Positions 12,780-22,698 of a stretch of DNA of 64,000 nucleotides are shown here, piece after piece; position 1 is the first letter of the stretch, and the number at the start of each line of letters is the position of its first letter. A model generated the notes under the pieces. That model had not been told where the DNA came from. It searched no databases and was given only the letters and a program-made list of their open reading frames with translations. The stretch covers positions 18,678 to 82,677 of the forward strand of contig JACEFZ010017842.1 of the NCBI GenBank assembly GCA_014155875.1, given 5' to 3'. This DNA is from Cepaea nemoralis. Its lineage: Eukaryota; Mollusca; Gastropoda; Stylommatophora; Helicidae. Made by a program: the position numbers and the translations under genes.

Positions 12780-12985
12780 TTTTACATACACACACTCTCA
12801 CACTCATTCACTCTCACTCACACTCACTAACTCTCCCACTCACTCTACAGTAATTTACATGTGTTAATTTTATGCATGTTAAAATCAAGTGGCATTCAAA
12901 GTGATAATATGAAAATGAGAATACACAAAGAATATGAAACAACATATTAGATGACATATGTGTGCTCAATTCTCTCTCTGTGACA
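11031..12985 (-). mobile_element. CACCC-rich retroposon-like element, copy 1
   Basis: Read on the minus strand, the element ends with gcctgcgtgcccaatttgtt, then acccttttaaaataa (an AATAAA-type signal) and a (GTTC)n tail, as retroposons do. The body is ~1.35 kb of degenerate ccacacatcccccac-type satellite (11190-12540). The other side has a conserved block (12545-12710), a CT run (12711-12773) and a ~200-bp AT-rich end. Copies 2 (16806-18935, opposite orientation) and 3 (57290-59275) define the limits. No protein-coding capacity is credible. Confidence 0.75.
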
Positions 12986-13004
12986 GAACAAGAAGAAGAC
13001 TGTT

Positions 13005-14280
13005 TGTCATCCACAGCCATGTCCACATAACTAGGTGATACAAATGTATATAATTGACTGTTTGTCCTCCGCCGCCATGTCCATGTAACTGCGTGAGACA
13101 AATGTATATAATTGACTGTTGTTCTCCACAGCCATGTCATGTAACTGCGTGAGACAAATGTATATAATTGACTGTTTGTTCTCCACAGCCATGTCCATGT
13201 AACTGCGTGAGACAAATGTATATAATTTTACTGTTGTTCTCCACAGCCATGTCCATGTAACTGCGTGAGACAAATGTATATAATTGACTGTTTGTTCTCC
13301 ACAGCCATGTCCATGTAACTGCGTGAGACAAATGTATATAATTGACTGTTTGTTCTCCACAGCCATGTCCATGTAACTGCGTGAGACAAATGTATATAAT
13401 TTTACTGTTTGTTCTCCACAGCCATGTCCATGTAACTGCGTGAGACAAATGTATATAATTGACTGTTTGTTCTCCACAGCCATGTCCATGTAACTGCGTG
13501 AGACAAATGTATATAATTGACTGTTTGTTCTCCACAGCCATGTCCATGTATAATTGAACTGTTTTGCCCTCTGCTGCCATGTCCATGTAACTGCGTGATA
13601 CAAATGTATATAATTGACTGTTTGTCATCCACAGCCATGTCCACATAACTAGGTGATACAAATGTATATAATTGACTGTTTGTCATCCACAGCCATGTCC
13701 ACATAACTAGGTGATACAAATGTATATAATTGACTGTTTGTCATCCACAGCCATGTCCATGTAACTGCATGAGACAAATGTATATAATTGACTGTTTGTT
13801 CTCCACAGCCATGTCCATGTAACTGGGTGAGACAAATGTATATAATTTTACTGTTTGTCATCCACAGCCATGTCCATGTAACTGGGTGAGACAAATGTAT
13901 ATAATTTTACTGTTTCTCATCCACAGCCATGTCCATGTAACTGCGTGAGACAAATGTATATAATTTTACTGTTTGTCATCCACAGCCATGTCCATGTAAC
14001 TGCGTGAGACAAATGTATATAATTTTACTGTTTGTCATCCACAGCCATGTCCATGTAACTGGGTGAGACAAATGTATATAATTTTACTGTTTGTCATCCA
14101 CAGCCATGTCCATGTAACTGCGTGAGACAAATGTATATAATTTTACTGTTTGTCATCCACAGCCGTGTCCATGTAACTGCGTGAGACAAATGTATATAAT
14201 TTTACTGTTTGTTCTCCACAGCCATGTCCATGTAACTGCGTGAGACATATGAATATAATTTGACTATTTGTTTTCCGCAG
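13005..14280. repeat. 58-bp minisatellite ending at the E3 splice acceptor (~22 copies)
   Basis: The unit is about 58 bp: gactgtttgttctccacag, CCATGTCCATGTAACTGCG, tgagacaaatgtatataatt. Each contains a pyrimidine-rich AG followed by CCATGTC. The last unit runs directly into the real acceptor ttgttttccgcag|CCATGTCAAG of E3, so the true 3' splice site is the end unit of the array. Some units have ttttact for ttgact. Minus-strand frames across it are period artefacts. Confidence 0.93.
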
Positions 14281-14348
14281 CCATGTCAAGGGACGGGTCC
14301 TGGCCTCCCTGACTGACGGAACTATTGCTGTCTTCCACAGAGCTACAG
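14281..14348 (+). CDS. MAPK8IP3/SPAG9-like: JIP3/JIP4-like, exon E3
   Basis: A 68-nt exon reading (V)HVKGRVLASLTDGTIAVFHR-AT between ttgttttccgcag and G|gtattt. Vertebrate JIP3/4 has [20 protein letters not shown] at the same place. It enters in phase 2 and leaves in phase 1, which fits E2 and E4. Its length is not a multiple of three, so skipping would shift the frame. Its acceptor is embedded in the 58-bp array, and it sits between the two inverted CACCC elements. Its identity is clear despite the short length. Confidence 0.93.
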
Positions 14349-14394
14349 GTATTTGCTTTGTTTGTTGTAAGCAATGTTTTTTTCTTAGTACACC

Positions 14395-14757
14395 AGTCTA
14401 ACCACACACAGTTTCACAGGTGTGTGCTCGAGACAGGACATAAGACAAGAATCCCACAGTTTCACAGATGTATGCTGGAGATAAAAAATAAGACAAGAAT
14501 CCCACAATTTCACAGATGTAAGCTGGAGATAGAAGATAAGACAAGAATCCCACAGTTTCACAGATGTGTGCTGGAGATAGGAGATAAGAAAAGAATCCCA
14601 CAGTTTCACAGATGTCTGCTGGAGATAGAAGATAAGACAAGAATCCCACCGCTTCACAGATGTAAGCTGGAGATAGAAGATAAGACAAGAATCCCAGTTT
14701 CACAGATGTGTGCTGGAGATAGAAAATAAGACAAGAATCCCACAGTTTTACAGTGGG
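14395..14757. repeat. 48-bp minisatellite, first block
   Basis: Seven to eight copies of cacagtttcacagatgtgtg then ctggagatagaagataagac, aagaatcc. Being a multiple of three it stays open in several frames. It continues at 15183-15315 on the far side of a SINE. Confidence 0.92.
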
Positions 14758-14769
14758 GGGAGGGGGGGG

Positions 14770-15182
14770 GGGCCTGGCTGGCTGAGTGGTCTCGAGGTAT
14801 GGTGTCTGCCTCGAGTGCTGGAGGTCCCGGGTTCAGGCCCCAGTGAGGACCGGGATTTATTTAAAACATCCACCAGGACTTCCAGTAATAAAAATTTCCC
14901 CTGGTCTCAGGGTAGTGAGATCGGACGCCCGTGTGTATTGTTGCGCACGTAAAAAATCCCTTGGCAGTTGGAAATCGAAAAAGAGTAGCCTAACGGCGCT
15001 GCCAGGGCAAAATTTTGAGTTAAAAATCTACCCAAAGTATTTCAGGATCCTCGCCGATGCAACGGAGTTCGTGCATTGAGCTGAGTTTCTCCAGACTCAG
15101 GTTTGAGTTAGGAGGAAAACGGAGCACTTATGGGTTAAACTGTGTGCCGTGATGTTGATCCAGCGACTAAACTAAACTAAAA
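14770..15182 (+). mobile_element. tRNA-derived SINE, family 1
   Basis: The head resembles a tRNA gene: box A-like tggctgagtgg at about 14778 and box B-like GGTTCAGGCCC at about 14831. A ~330-bp body follows and the tail is aaactaaactaaaa. A G-run (14755-14771) precedes it. A second copy lies in reverse at 29903-30260 with the same body. The SINE splits the 48-bp array, whose units resume right after it. It is not a functional tRNA, because the anticodon arm is not convincing. Confidence 0.8.
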
Positions 15183-15315
15183 AGATGTAAGCTGGAGACA
15201 AGAATCCCACAGTTTCACAGGTGTGTGCTAAAGATAGGAGATAAGATAAGAATCCCACAGTTTCACAGATGTCTGCTGGAGATAGAAGATAAGGCAAGAA
15301 TCCCAGTTTCACAAA
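15183..15315. repeat. 48-bp minisatellite, second block
   Basis: About three more units of the array at 14395-14757, which was cut by the SINE insertion. From 15316 to ~15590 I see AT-rich intron with no recognisable feature. Confidence 0.88.
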
Positions 15316-15589
15316 TTTATATTGCAACATCATAACTAGAAAAAATCAACAATCCAAAGGATCATCAGATTTGTAAATCAAGAATTATATGGCTAACAAA
15401 ATTTGTACTAGAACTTCATAACAAAAGAATGCCAATAATCCTAGTGTTAATAATATTTGTGTTAGAACTTACAAACCAATTTTACACAGAATAATAATTG
15501 TCTTTTAATAATTTGTGCACATAAAATGTACAAAACTTCAAGATAAGATCATTGAGGTTAAAATACTTATATTGGATTCAGTAAGTTTT

Positions 15590-16515
15590 GTTGCGTATCT
15601 TATTTTTGATTTGCTGGTATGTAATTCTCTGTTGTCTGGTTGTATATCTGTAATCCCTGATTGTCTATCTGTCTATGTGTAATTCTTATTGTCTGACTGC
15701 ATATCTGTACTCCATGATTGTCTGCCTAACGGTATGTCTGTAATTCATGATTGACTGTCTGTTCCTATATCTGCAATCCCTGATTGTTTGTCTGACTGTA
15801 TATATCATCATCATGTGCCATGCCGATAAGCATGGGCGGTCTTGCTTCACCATTTCACTCGATCACCAGAGTCGTGGATCAGCTCTGTGTTCTTTTCTTG
15901 ACCATGCCACATGGCCAAGCCTTCCAGGTATTTATTTCTCTGTCTTCCCCTTATTCTCTTCCCCTCAATCTTCCCAGTTGTCACCAAGTTCACCAATTTA
16001 TTTCTTCTCATAACATGACCAAAAAATTTTGACTGTCTATGTCTAATTTCTCTAATCAGTGTACGATTTTCATTTGTTTCTTGGGGGCCTGGTCTTTGGT
16101 TTTTCTGTCTGTCTGTGATATTCTTTGCATTTTCATCAGAAACCACTTTTCCACAGCCATCAGATGTTTTTCAACCTGTTTGCTCATTGTCCACGCTTCA
16201 CATCCATACAAAAGCACAAGTTCTATGTAGCACCTCAGCAATCTTTTTCTCGTTGCAAATGACATTTCTTTATTGGTCAGTTTGTTTTCCATCTTGCAAA
16301 AGGCTACTTTTGCCATTGCGATTATTGTACTAATCTCTTCAAGACATCTCCCATCAGATGTTATGACTGTTCCAAGATAATTGTAATTGACTGTATATAT
16401 GAAATCACTGATTGTTTGACTGCATATCTGTAATCCATGGCTGTTTAACTGTATATCTGTAATTGATGATTGTCTGTCTGACTACATCTGTAATTCCTAA
16501 TTGCCTGACTCATCT
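15590..16515. repeat. ~31-bp minisatellite (gattgtctgtctgactg), interrupted
   Basis: Degenerate units of tgattgtctgtctgactg plus tatatctgtaatc at 15600-15803 and 16385-16515, split by a LINE fragment. The same unit returns at 19195-19310, where it runs into the E4 acceptor. The separation is explained by LINE fragments, a SINE and a CACCC element inserted in between. Confidence 0.75.
15806..16385 (-). pseudogene. Non-LTR retrotransposon 3' fragment (post-RT region)
   Basis: On the minus strand the sequence reads LLYGCEAWTMSKQVEKHLMA, then after a frame change IREIRHRQSKFFGHVMRR and LVTTGKIEGKRIRGRQR. These are typical of the region after reverse transcriptase in many animal non-LTR elements. 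The tail has a (TGA) run. Two frames are needed, so it is broken. The same family supplies the 67-codon fragment inside each 2.6-kb tandem copy near 42299, 44968, 47520 and 50116. Confidence 0.8.
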
Positions 16516-16735
16516 CATCTCTTATCTCATCTTGTTCCTCTTGTACCTTGCGGTGTCGAGGTGAACATAAGCAGTGGGAGAGTGCCTGTTTATGGGCTTC
16601 ATGTGTCAAGATTCCCATGGACTTTGCTATTCCCTCTGTCCATCGTTTACATGGTTGCCCTCTTTTTCTGGTTCCGTTTGATCTGCACATCATTGCTTGT
16701 TGTGATATACTGTCTGTTAGTTCTTTTTTGCATAT
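16505..16735 (-). pseudogene. Second non-LTR retrotransposon 3' fragment
   Basis: The minus strand reads CRSNGTRKRGQPCKRWTEGI, another post-RT LINE signature (RGRPxKRW-type), from a family different from the preceding fragment. A short remnant of SINE family 2 (16736-16805) follows, recognised by catcagcattttccagctgc and ggcaagattacgctcag. Confidence 0.65.
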
Positions 16736-16805
16736 CCCTTACATAACATTGCAGTCAACATCAGCATTTTCCAGCTGCTGTTGATGTACTAGGCAAGATT
16801 ACGCT

Positions 16806-17049
16806 CAGAGAGAGAGAGAGAGAGAGAGAGTTGAGCGCACGCATGTCATGTAACATACTATTCCATATTTTTTATGCATTCTCACCTTTCATATTATGAG
16901 GTATCATTTTGTATGCCACTTGATTGTCATGTAACATGCCATTCCATATTTTTTTTCTGTATCCTCATCTTTCATATAATTTTGTATGCCACTTGATTTT
17001 ATCATGTATAATATAACATTACTGTGATGTGAGTGAGAGAGTTAGTGAG

Positions 17050-17146
<97 letters not shown>

Positions 17147-18935
17147 GAACTGCATCACTAATTTTTACGCTACACAATGTATATGTACAATTTTTTCTCC
17201 ACTTACAATTTTTGCGAGATTGCTCACGACAATCATCAGTATCTCAACTGTGTGTAAATTGTTGGAGTTTTCTCTTATTAGTTTCAGTGATCATGTATGT
17301 GTGTAGATGTGAGGATGTTTGTATGGGTGTGTATGTGAGGGATGTGTGTGAGGTGTGTGGGAAATGTATGTGTGGAGGGGTTGTATGTGGGGGATGTGTA
17401 TGGGTTGATGGGTGATGTGTGGATGGGTGAAGGGATGTGTAGTCGGTGGGGGATGTATGTGTGTGTGAGGAATGTGTGTGTGGGGGGGGGGGGATATTTG
17501 GGAGGATTATTGGAAGTATGTGGGTGTTGGTGGGTTGGGGGGTGTGGGTAGGGAATGTGTATTTGGGTGGGTGAATGGGTGTGTAGGAGATTGTGTGGGT
17601 TGGGGGATGGGTGTGGAGGATGAGTGTGGGGGTTGTCTGTGAATGGGATATGTCTGTGTGGGTGGGAGTATGTGAGTGTGGATGGGGTAAGTGTGAGTGG
17701 GTGGAGGATGTATGTGTGGGTGGTGAGGATGTTTGTAGGTGGGGGATGTGTGGGTGGGTGGGGAGATGTGTGAGTTGGTGAGAGATGTGTGGGAGGGGAT
17801 GTGTATGAGGAATGCATGTGGGGGATGTGTGTGTGGGGGGAATGTGTTTATGGGTGGAGTTTTGTGTGGGAGGGGAGATGTGTGAGAGGTGGGGGAGGTG
17901 TGGGATGTGCAGGTGGATGATGGATGTATGTGAGGATGGGGGATGTGTGTTTGGCTGGGTGGTTGGGGTGTGTGTGGGTGGGAGGGTAGATGAGAGATGC
18001 ATGTGTTGATGGGCGGGTGGGTGATGTGTGGGTGTGAGTGGTTGATGGATGAGTACGTGAGTGGGTGGATGTGTGTGAGAGATGAGTGTATGGTTGGGGG
18101 ATGTGTGTGTTTGTGAGAAATGTGTGTGAGCGGCGGATGTGTGTAGGTGGAGTATATGTGGGTGGTGGGGTGTGTGTGGGTGGGACGTATTTTTTTTTGG
18201 GGTGTTTATGGGTGGGGGAGATGTGTGGGCAGGTGGGGAGTTGTATTTGTAGGTGGGGATGTGTGTATAGGTGGAGGATGTGTAGTTGAGAGGTGGCGGA
18301 TATTGGGTGGGTGAGTGGGTGTAGGTTGGCTGATGTGTGTGTGGGTGGGTGGGGAAAATTGTGAGTGTGAGGGTGCGGGATGTATGTGTGGATAGGTGCG
18401 GGATGTGTGGGATGACGGGGGTATGTGTGTGTGTGGTTTTGTGATGTGTGTTTCGCTGCGTGGTTGCGGGTGTGTGGGTGTGTGCGTATCGGTTATGGGA
18501 TGGGTGGGGGATGTGTGTGTGGGTGGGGGATCAGTGGGTGGGTGGCGGCATGTATGTTTGCCTGAGTCTGTGTGAGTGCGTGGAGGTATGTGTGGGTGCG
18601 TGGAGGTATGTGTGGGTGGGTGGGAGGGATGTGTGGGTGGCTGCGGGTGTGAGGGTGGATGGGGGATGTGTCTCACGACATTGCAATATGCACTGTTTAT
18701 GTTTACAACTTTCATTTGACAATGTTTGTTGTTTTCCATGTGAATGTACCATGCGTAATATGCATTGTTTATGCTTACAAAATCCATTTGACAATGTTTT
18801 GTTTTTTCCCTATGTAAATGTAACATGCACATTTGATGAATGAAAGATGAGTGGTCGAACGGGCCGAATGTAAGACGGGCCTGCGTGCCCAATTTGTTAC
18901 CCTTTTAAAATAAAGTTTGTTTGTTCATTCGTTCG
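16806..18935 (+). mobile_element. CACCC-rich retroposon-like element, copy 2 (inverted relative to copy 1)
   Basis: Reverse-complement counterpart of 11031-12985. An AT-rich end with GA runs (notably 17050-17143) is followed by a conserved block ending near 17310, a ~1.35 kb TGTGGGTGGG satellite (17310-18660), then gtgagacacat-complement, the ctgcgtgcccaatttgttac end, aaaataaag and (GTTC)n. It carries an extra ~80-bp duplicated block (about 18730-18835) that copy 3 also has and copy 1 lacks. Copies 1 and 2 form a ~2 kb inverted pair around E3. Confidence 0.78.
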
Positions 18936-19110
18936 TTCAGTAGTTTGCCATTGCGTTCTGAGCGACTGGCTCACATACCCCGTAAGTTACAGACGCGGTC
19001 AGAACCGCTACCGATTCTCGCGCACATCTCGTTACTCACGAGAGTATTCGGGATTACGGAGAAAGACGCTAACACCCTAAACCACTAACCACTAGTCTGT
19101 TAGTGGCCTA
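18936..19110 (-). mobile_element. SINE family 2, fragment
   Basis: Diverged reverse copy of the SINE at 33578-33828: cagtagtttgccattgcgtt, ctgagcgactggctcac and gggattacggagaaag can be aligned. The ends are eroded. No gene between here and 19194. Confidence 0.65.
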
Positions 19111-19194
19111 GTTATATGTCCAAACAATTTAACTTGCTGATTTCTGATGAAATTTAGCGTTGCTACAACCCCCACTTTAGTCCTGATTTCTTCA

Positions 19195-19310
19195 TTTCTG
19201 ATTTTCTTTCTGTCTGACTGTGTATCTGTAATCTGCGACTAGTCATCTGACTATATCTGTAATTGATTATTGTTTGTCTGACCATATGTCGTAATATGTG
19301 ATTGTCTTAG
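19195..19310. repeat. ~31-bp repeat units running into the E4 acceptor
   Basis: Three to four units of the family at 15590-16515. The last one (gtaatatgtgattgtcttag) is the E4 acceptor itself; compare array unit gattgtctgcctaacggtat at about 15716. Confidence 0.7.
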
Positions 19311-19462
19311 ACGGTCAGTGGGATCTAGTCAGCTACCACCTGATTGTGGCTGGTCAAGCCAAAGAGTCGGTCTGCTGTATGACCATTGTGGATGGTCAGC
19401 GGGTCTGGTGTGGCTACAAGAACAAAATCCACATTGTCTGTCCGCTCTCCATGATCATCCAG
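19311..19462 (+). CDS. MAPK8IP3/SPAG9-like: JIP3/JIP4-like, exon E4
   Basis: A 152-nt exon (phase 1 in, phase 0 out). It reads DGQWDLVSYHLI, then [20 protein letters not shown] and ends SMIIQ. Vertebrate JIP3/4 has GQWDLSNYHLMDLG...[25 protein letters not shown], so this is a WD40-like blade with the diagnostic VWCGYKNK stretch. The acceptor is gattgtcttag and the donor CAG|gtgaga. The exon end ctctccatgatc recurs exactly 45 bp downstream in the intron (19490). Confidence 0.95.
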
Positions 19463-19904
19463 GTGAGATGTGGTCAGTGATGGATGTTTCTCTCCATGAT
19501 CCTCCTCCTCCCTCCTCCTCCTCCCCCTCCTCCTCCTCCTCTCTTTGATCCCTTCAATGCAGCATCTATCCTCTACCATCCAACACCAAGCCTTCCTATT
19601 CTTTCATCTCTTGTAGTTTCTTCCAAGTTTTCTCTGTATCATACATCTCCGTTTCTAATTCTCTTCTCCGTCTCTAACTCTTATTGCCGTGTGCTTTTAT
19701 TTCTCCTTCCATTTCTGTTGCCTCGTGGATTCCAGAGGAAGGACTTTTCTAGCCACAAGCTGGGATTAGCAGGTTTCTGAACTGAAATGTCACAGAGATG
19801 TTCTGAGAATATCGTGGACCAAGATGAGGACAAATACTGATATTGTACAAAATCTGAACAAACTGCTCATAAACAGTATCATATGTCAGGAACGGAAGTA
19901 CTGT
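19463..19904. other. Intron 4, first part
   Basis: A CTC-rich run (19499-19548) is followed by sequence related to 7660-7960 of intron 1 (ctaattctcttctcc, gattccagaggaagga). No gene. Confidence 0.6.
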
Positions 19905-20800
19905 GGCCGTATGAAATGCGACAGTGATCTACAACAGTAATAGAAGGCCTGGTTGCTGGGAGAAGTGACAGTGATCTACAACAGTAATAGAAGGCCTGCT
20001 TCCTGGGAGAAGTGACAGTGATCTACAACAGTAATAGAAGGTCTGGTTGCTGGGAGAAGTGACAGTGATCTACAACAGTAATAGAAGGCCTGGTTGCTGG
20101 GAGAAGTGACAGTGATCTACAACAGTAATAGAAGGCCTGGTTGCTAGGAGAAGTGACAGTGATCTACAACAGTAATAGAAGGCCTGGTTTCTGGGAGAAG
20201 TGACAGTGATCTACAACAGTAATAGAAGGCCTGGTTGCTAGGAGAAGTGACAGTGATCTACAACAGTAATAGAAGGCCTGGTTGCTGGGAGAAGTGGCAG
20301 TGATCTACAACAGTAATAGAAGGCCTGGTTGCTAGGAGAAGTGACAGTGATCTACAACAGTAATAGAAGGCCTGGATGCTGGGAGAAGTGACAGTGGTCT
20401 ACAACAGTAATAGAAGGCCTGGTTGCTGGGAGAAGTGACAGTGATCTACAACAGTAATAGAAGGCCTGGTTGCTGGGAGAAGTGACAGTGATCTACAACA
20501 GTAATAGAAGGCCTGGATGCTGGGAGAAGTGACAGTGATCTACAACAGTAATAGAAGGCCTGGATGCTGGGAGAAGTGACAGTGGTCTACAACAGTAATA
20601 GAAGGCCTGGTTGCTGGGAGAAGTGACAGTGGTCTACAACAGTAATAGAAGGCCTGGTTGCTGTGAGAAGTGACAGTGATCTACAACAGTAATAGAAGGC
20701 CTGGTTGCTGGGAGAAGCAACAGTGATCTACAACAGTAATAGAAGGCCTGGTTGCTGGGAGAAGTGACAGTGATCTACAACAGTAATAGGGACCCCTGCT
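19905..20800. repeat. 47-bp minisatellite (~19 copies)
   Basis: The unit is gtgacagtgatctacaacag, taatagaaggcctggttgct, gggagaa. Variants (gatgctg, gttgctagg, cttcctg) recur in clusters, so blocks of several units were copied. Confidence 0.95.
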
Positions 20801-20859
20801 TCCTGGGACAAGAGGCAGGGGTCAGCTAACATGGCGGTGGACACGGGACATTGAATACC

Positions 20860-21245
20860 CGACGGGCATCAACATACATGAGTTTGAGGGTGTTTCTGAT
20901 GGGACATTAGATTCATGGCAGGCATCAACATACGTGAGTTTGAGGGTGTTTCTGATGGGACATTAGATTCATGGAAGGCATCAACATACATGAATTTGAG
21001 GGTGTTTCTAATGGGACATTATATACTTGGCAGGCATCAACATACATGAGTTTGAGGGTGATTCTGATGGGACATTAGATACCTGGCAGGCATCAACATA
21101 CATGAATTTGAGGGTGTTTCTGATGGGACATTAGATTCATGGCAGGCATCAACATACATGAGTTTGAGAGTTTTTCTGATGGGACATTAGATACCCGACG
21201 GGCATCAACATACATGAGTTTGAGAGTTTTTCTGATGGGCCGTGA
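20860..21245. repeat. ~56-bp minisatellite (~7 copies)
   Basis: The unit is catcaacatacatgagtttg, agggtgtttctgatgggaca, ttagattcatggcagg. The first and last units share the variant acccgacgggcatc. Two longer (~120-bp) direct repeats follow at 21285-21560 (cattgagttacaccagacct, atcatgcacaatcagtact). Confidence 0.9.
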
Positions 21246-21619
21246 TGAGAGCCCATGACTTGACACATGATGATGATGACATGACAATACAGTAGCACTG
21301 AGTTACACCAGACCCTGACTGTAGGAGATACTGAGGGTACAGAATTGTCCTTGAACTCTTGCAATGTGTGTGCGAGCCTATCGAGGGATGTTATCTCTTG
21401 ATCATGCACAATCAGTACTTGAGACAACACAGTAGCATTGAGTTACACCAGACCTTGACTGTGGGGTATACTGGGGGTACAGAATCGTCCTCTAACTTGG
21501 GCAATGTGTGTCCGAACCCATTGAGGGATATTATCCCCTGATCATGCACAAACAGTACTGGAGGGGCTCCTGTCTGGGAAATTGCCAGTACTACGGTCAC
21601 TACTTTCTGAACGTGGCAG

Positions 21620-22095
21620 CCAGCATAAGGTCACATACTGTGGATACCATCTCACTGTGGAGTACCCGGAAACGAGAGAGCTGATTGACTAGCTAAGGAA
21701 GGAACAAAAGAACCTGATGTACCTGTTACATACCACCAAAAGAAAAGAATGATCAAATCAGTTAGAAAGCCACCAACACTAGCTGAAGACGACTACCACT
21801 TTATGGACAGATCAGAACAAATCATTATTCTGTGCCTCAGAACAGGACACGATAGCTTATGCAACCACATGTATACAACATTCAAGATTGACGAATCAGC
21901 CATGTGCACATGTGGATTGGCGCCGCAGACAGCAGAGTACATACTCCAAGATATGACATATCTAAGCAATCCATCTGGCCTGGAGAAACAACAGTGGAAG
22001 ATAAACTCTATGGACCACTGAGTGAACTGAAAAAAAATACAGTTACATTCATAAAAGAGACAACATTGCAGTTATAGACACATTTCATACAAGAG
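21620..22095 (+). pseudogene. Non-LTR retrotransposon ORF2 C-terminus, fragment
   Basis: The open stretch 21749-22021 reads EDDYHFMDRSEQIIILCLRT, then GHDSLCNHMYTTF and CTCGLAPQTAEYILQD. This is the Cys-containing C-terminal region that follows RT/RNase H in many animal LINEs (the usual context is RTGHxxLxxHxY...CxCG...EHxLxxC). In another frame the ORF ends YGPLSELKK...ETTLQL and stop. It is frameshifted and 5'-truncated. Confidence 0.75.
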
Positions 22096-22345
22096 ACAAC
22101 ATTACAGCTATAGACATATTTCATACAAGAGACGACATTACAGTTATAGACACATTTCATACAAGAGACAACATTACAGTTATAGATACATTTCATACAA
22201 GAGACAACATTGCAGTTATAGACACATTTCATACAAGAGACAACATTGCAGTTATAGACACATTTTATACAAGAGACAACATTGCAGTTATAGGACACAT
22301 TTCATATAAGAGACAACAATGCAGTAATAGACACATTTCCAGCAA
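22050..22345. repeat. 36-bp satellite made from the retrotransposon ORF terminus (~8 copies)
   Basis: The unit is acaagagacaacattgcagt, tatagacacatttcat. It equals the last codons of the adjacent LINE ORF (KETTLQL, stop) plus ~12 nt of 3' sequence, repeated about eight times. The same terminal segment is doubled at 10950-11030. Confidence 0.85.
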
Positions 22346-22526
22346 TCGATAGAAGGAATCCCCTGATCTTGTCTTAGCTCTCAATTTTTATTTGATCTAG
22401 TATGTCCTCTGATCACCACATCTGTCCTCTACCTCTATGAGTGCCAGTCAATACCTGTGAGTGTATTTCTCTTAGTTAACAATCATGTGTCCACCACTCA
22501 CCTGTATCATAAATTCTCATACTCAG

Positions 22527-22698
22527 AAAACCTTTGATGCCCACCCACGGAATGAGAGCGTTGTCAGTCAGCTGTGCTGGGTGGGAGATGGGGTGTGGGT
22601 GTCCATCCACCTGGACAGCACGCTGCGCCTGTACCACGCCTACACCCATCAGCACCTGCAGGACATCGATGTGAAGCCCTGTGTCTCCAAGATGATCG
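22527..22698 (+). CDS. MAPK8IP3/SPAG9-like: JIP3/JIP4-like, exon E5
   Basis: A 172-nt exon (phase 0 in, phase 1 out) reading [57 protein letters not shown](G). It is the most conserved exon here; vertebrate JIP3/4 has [36 protein letters not shown] and [18 protein letters not shown]. The acceptor is attctcatactcag and the donor ATCG|gtgagt. The last 22 nt plus the first 23 nt of the intron are the founder of the 45-bp array that follows. Here the exon differs from the array and from vertebrates: PCVSKMIG against PYVSKMLG. Confidence 0.97.

Noticed and set aside
14778..14850. A tRNA gene (Leu/Ser-like boxes)
   Set aside because: Boxes A and B are present but the arms do not pair convincingly and the unit continues into a SINE body.
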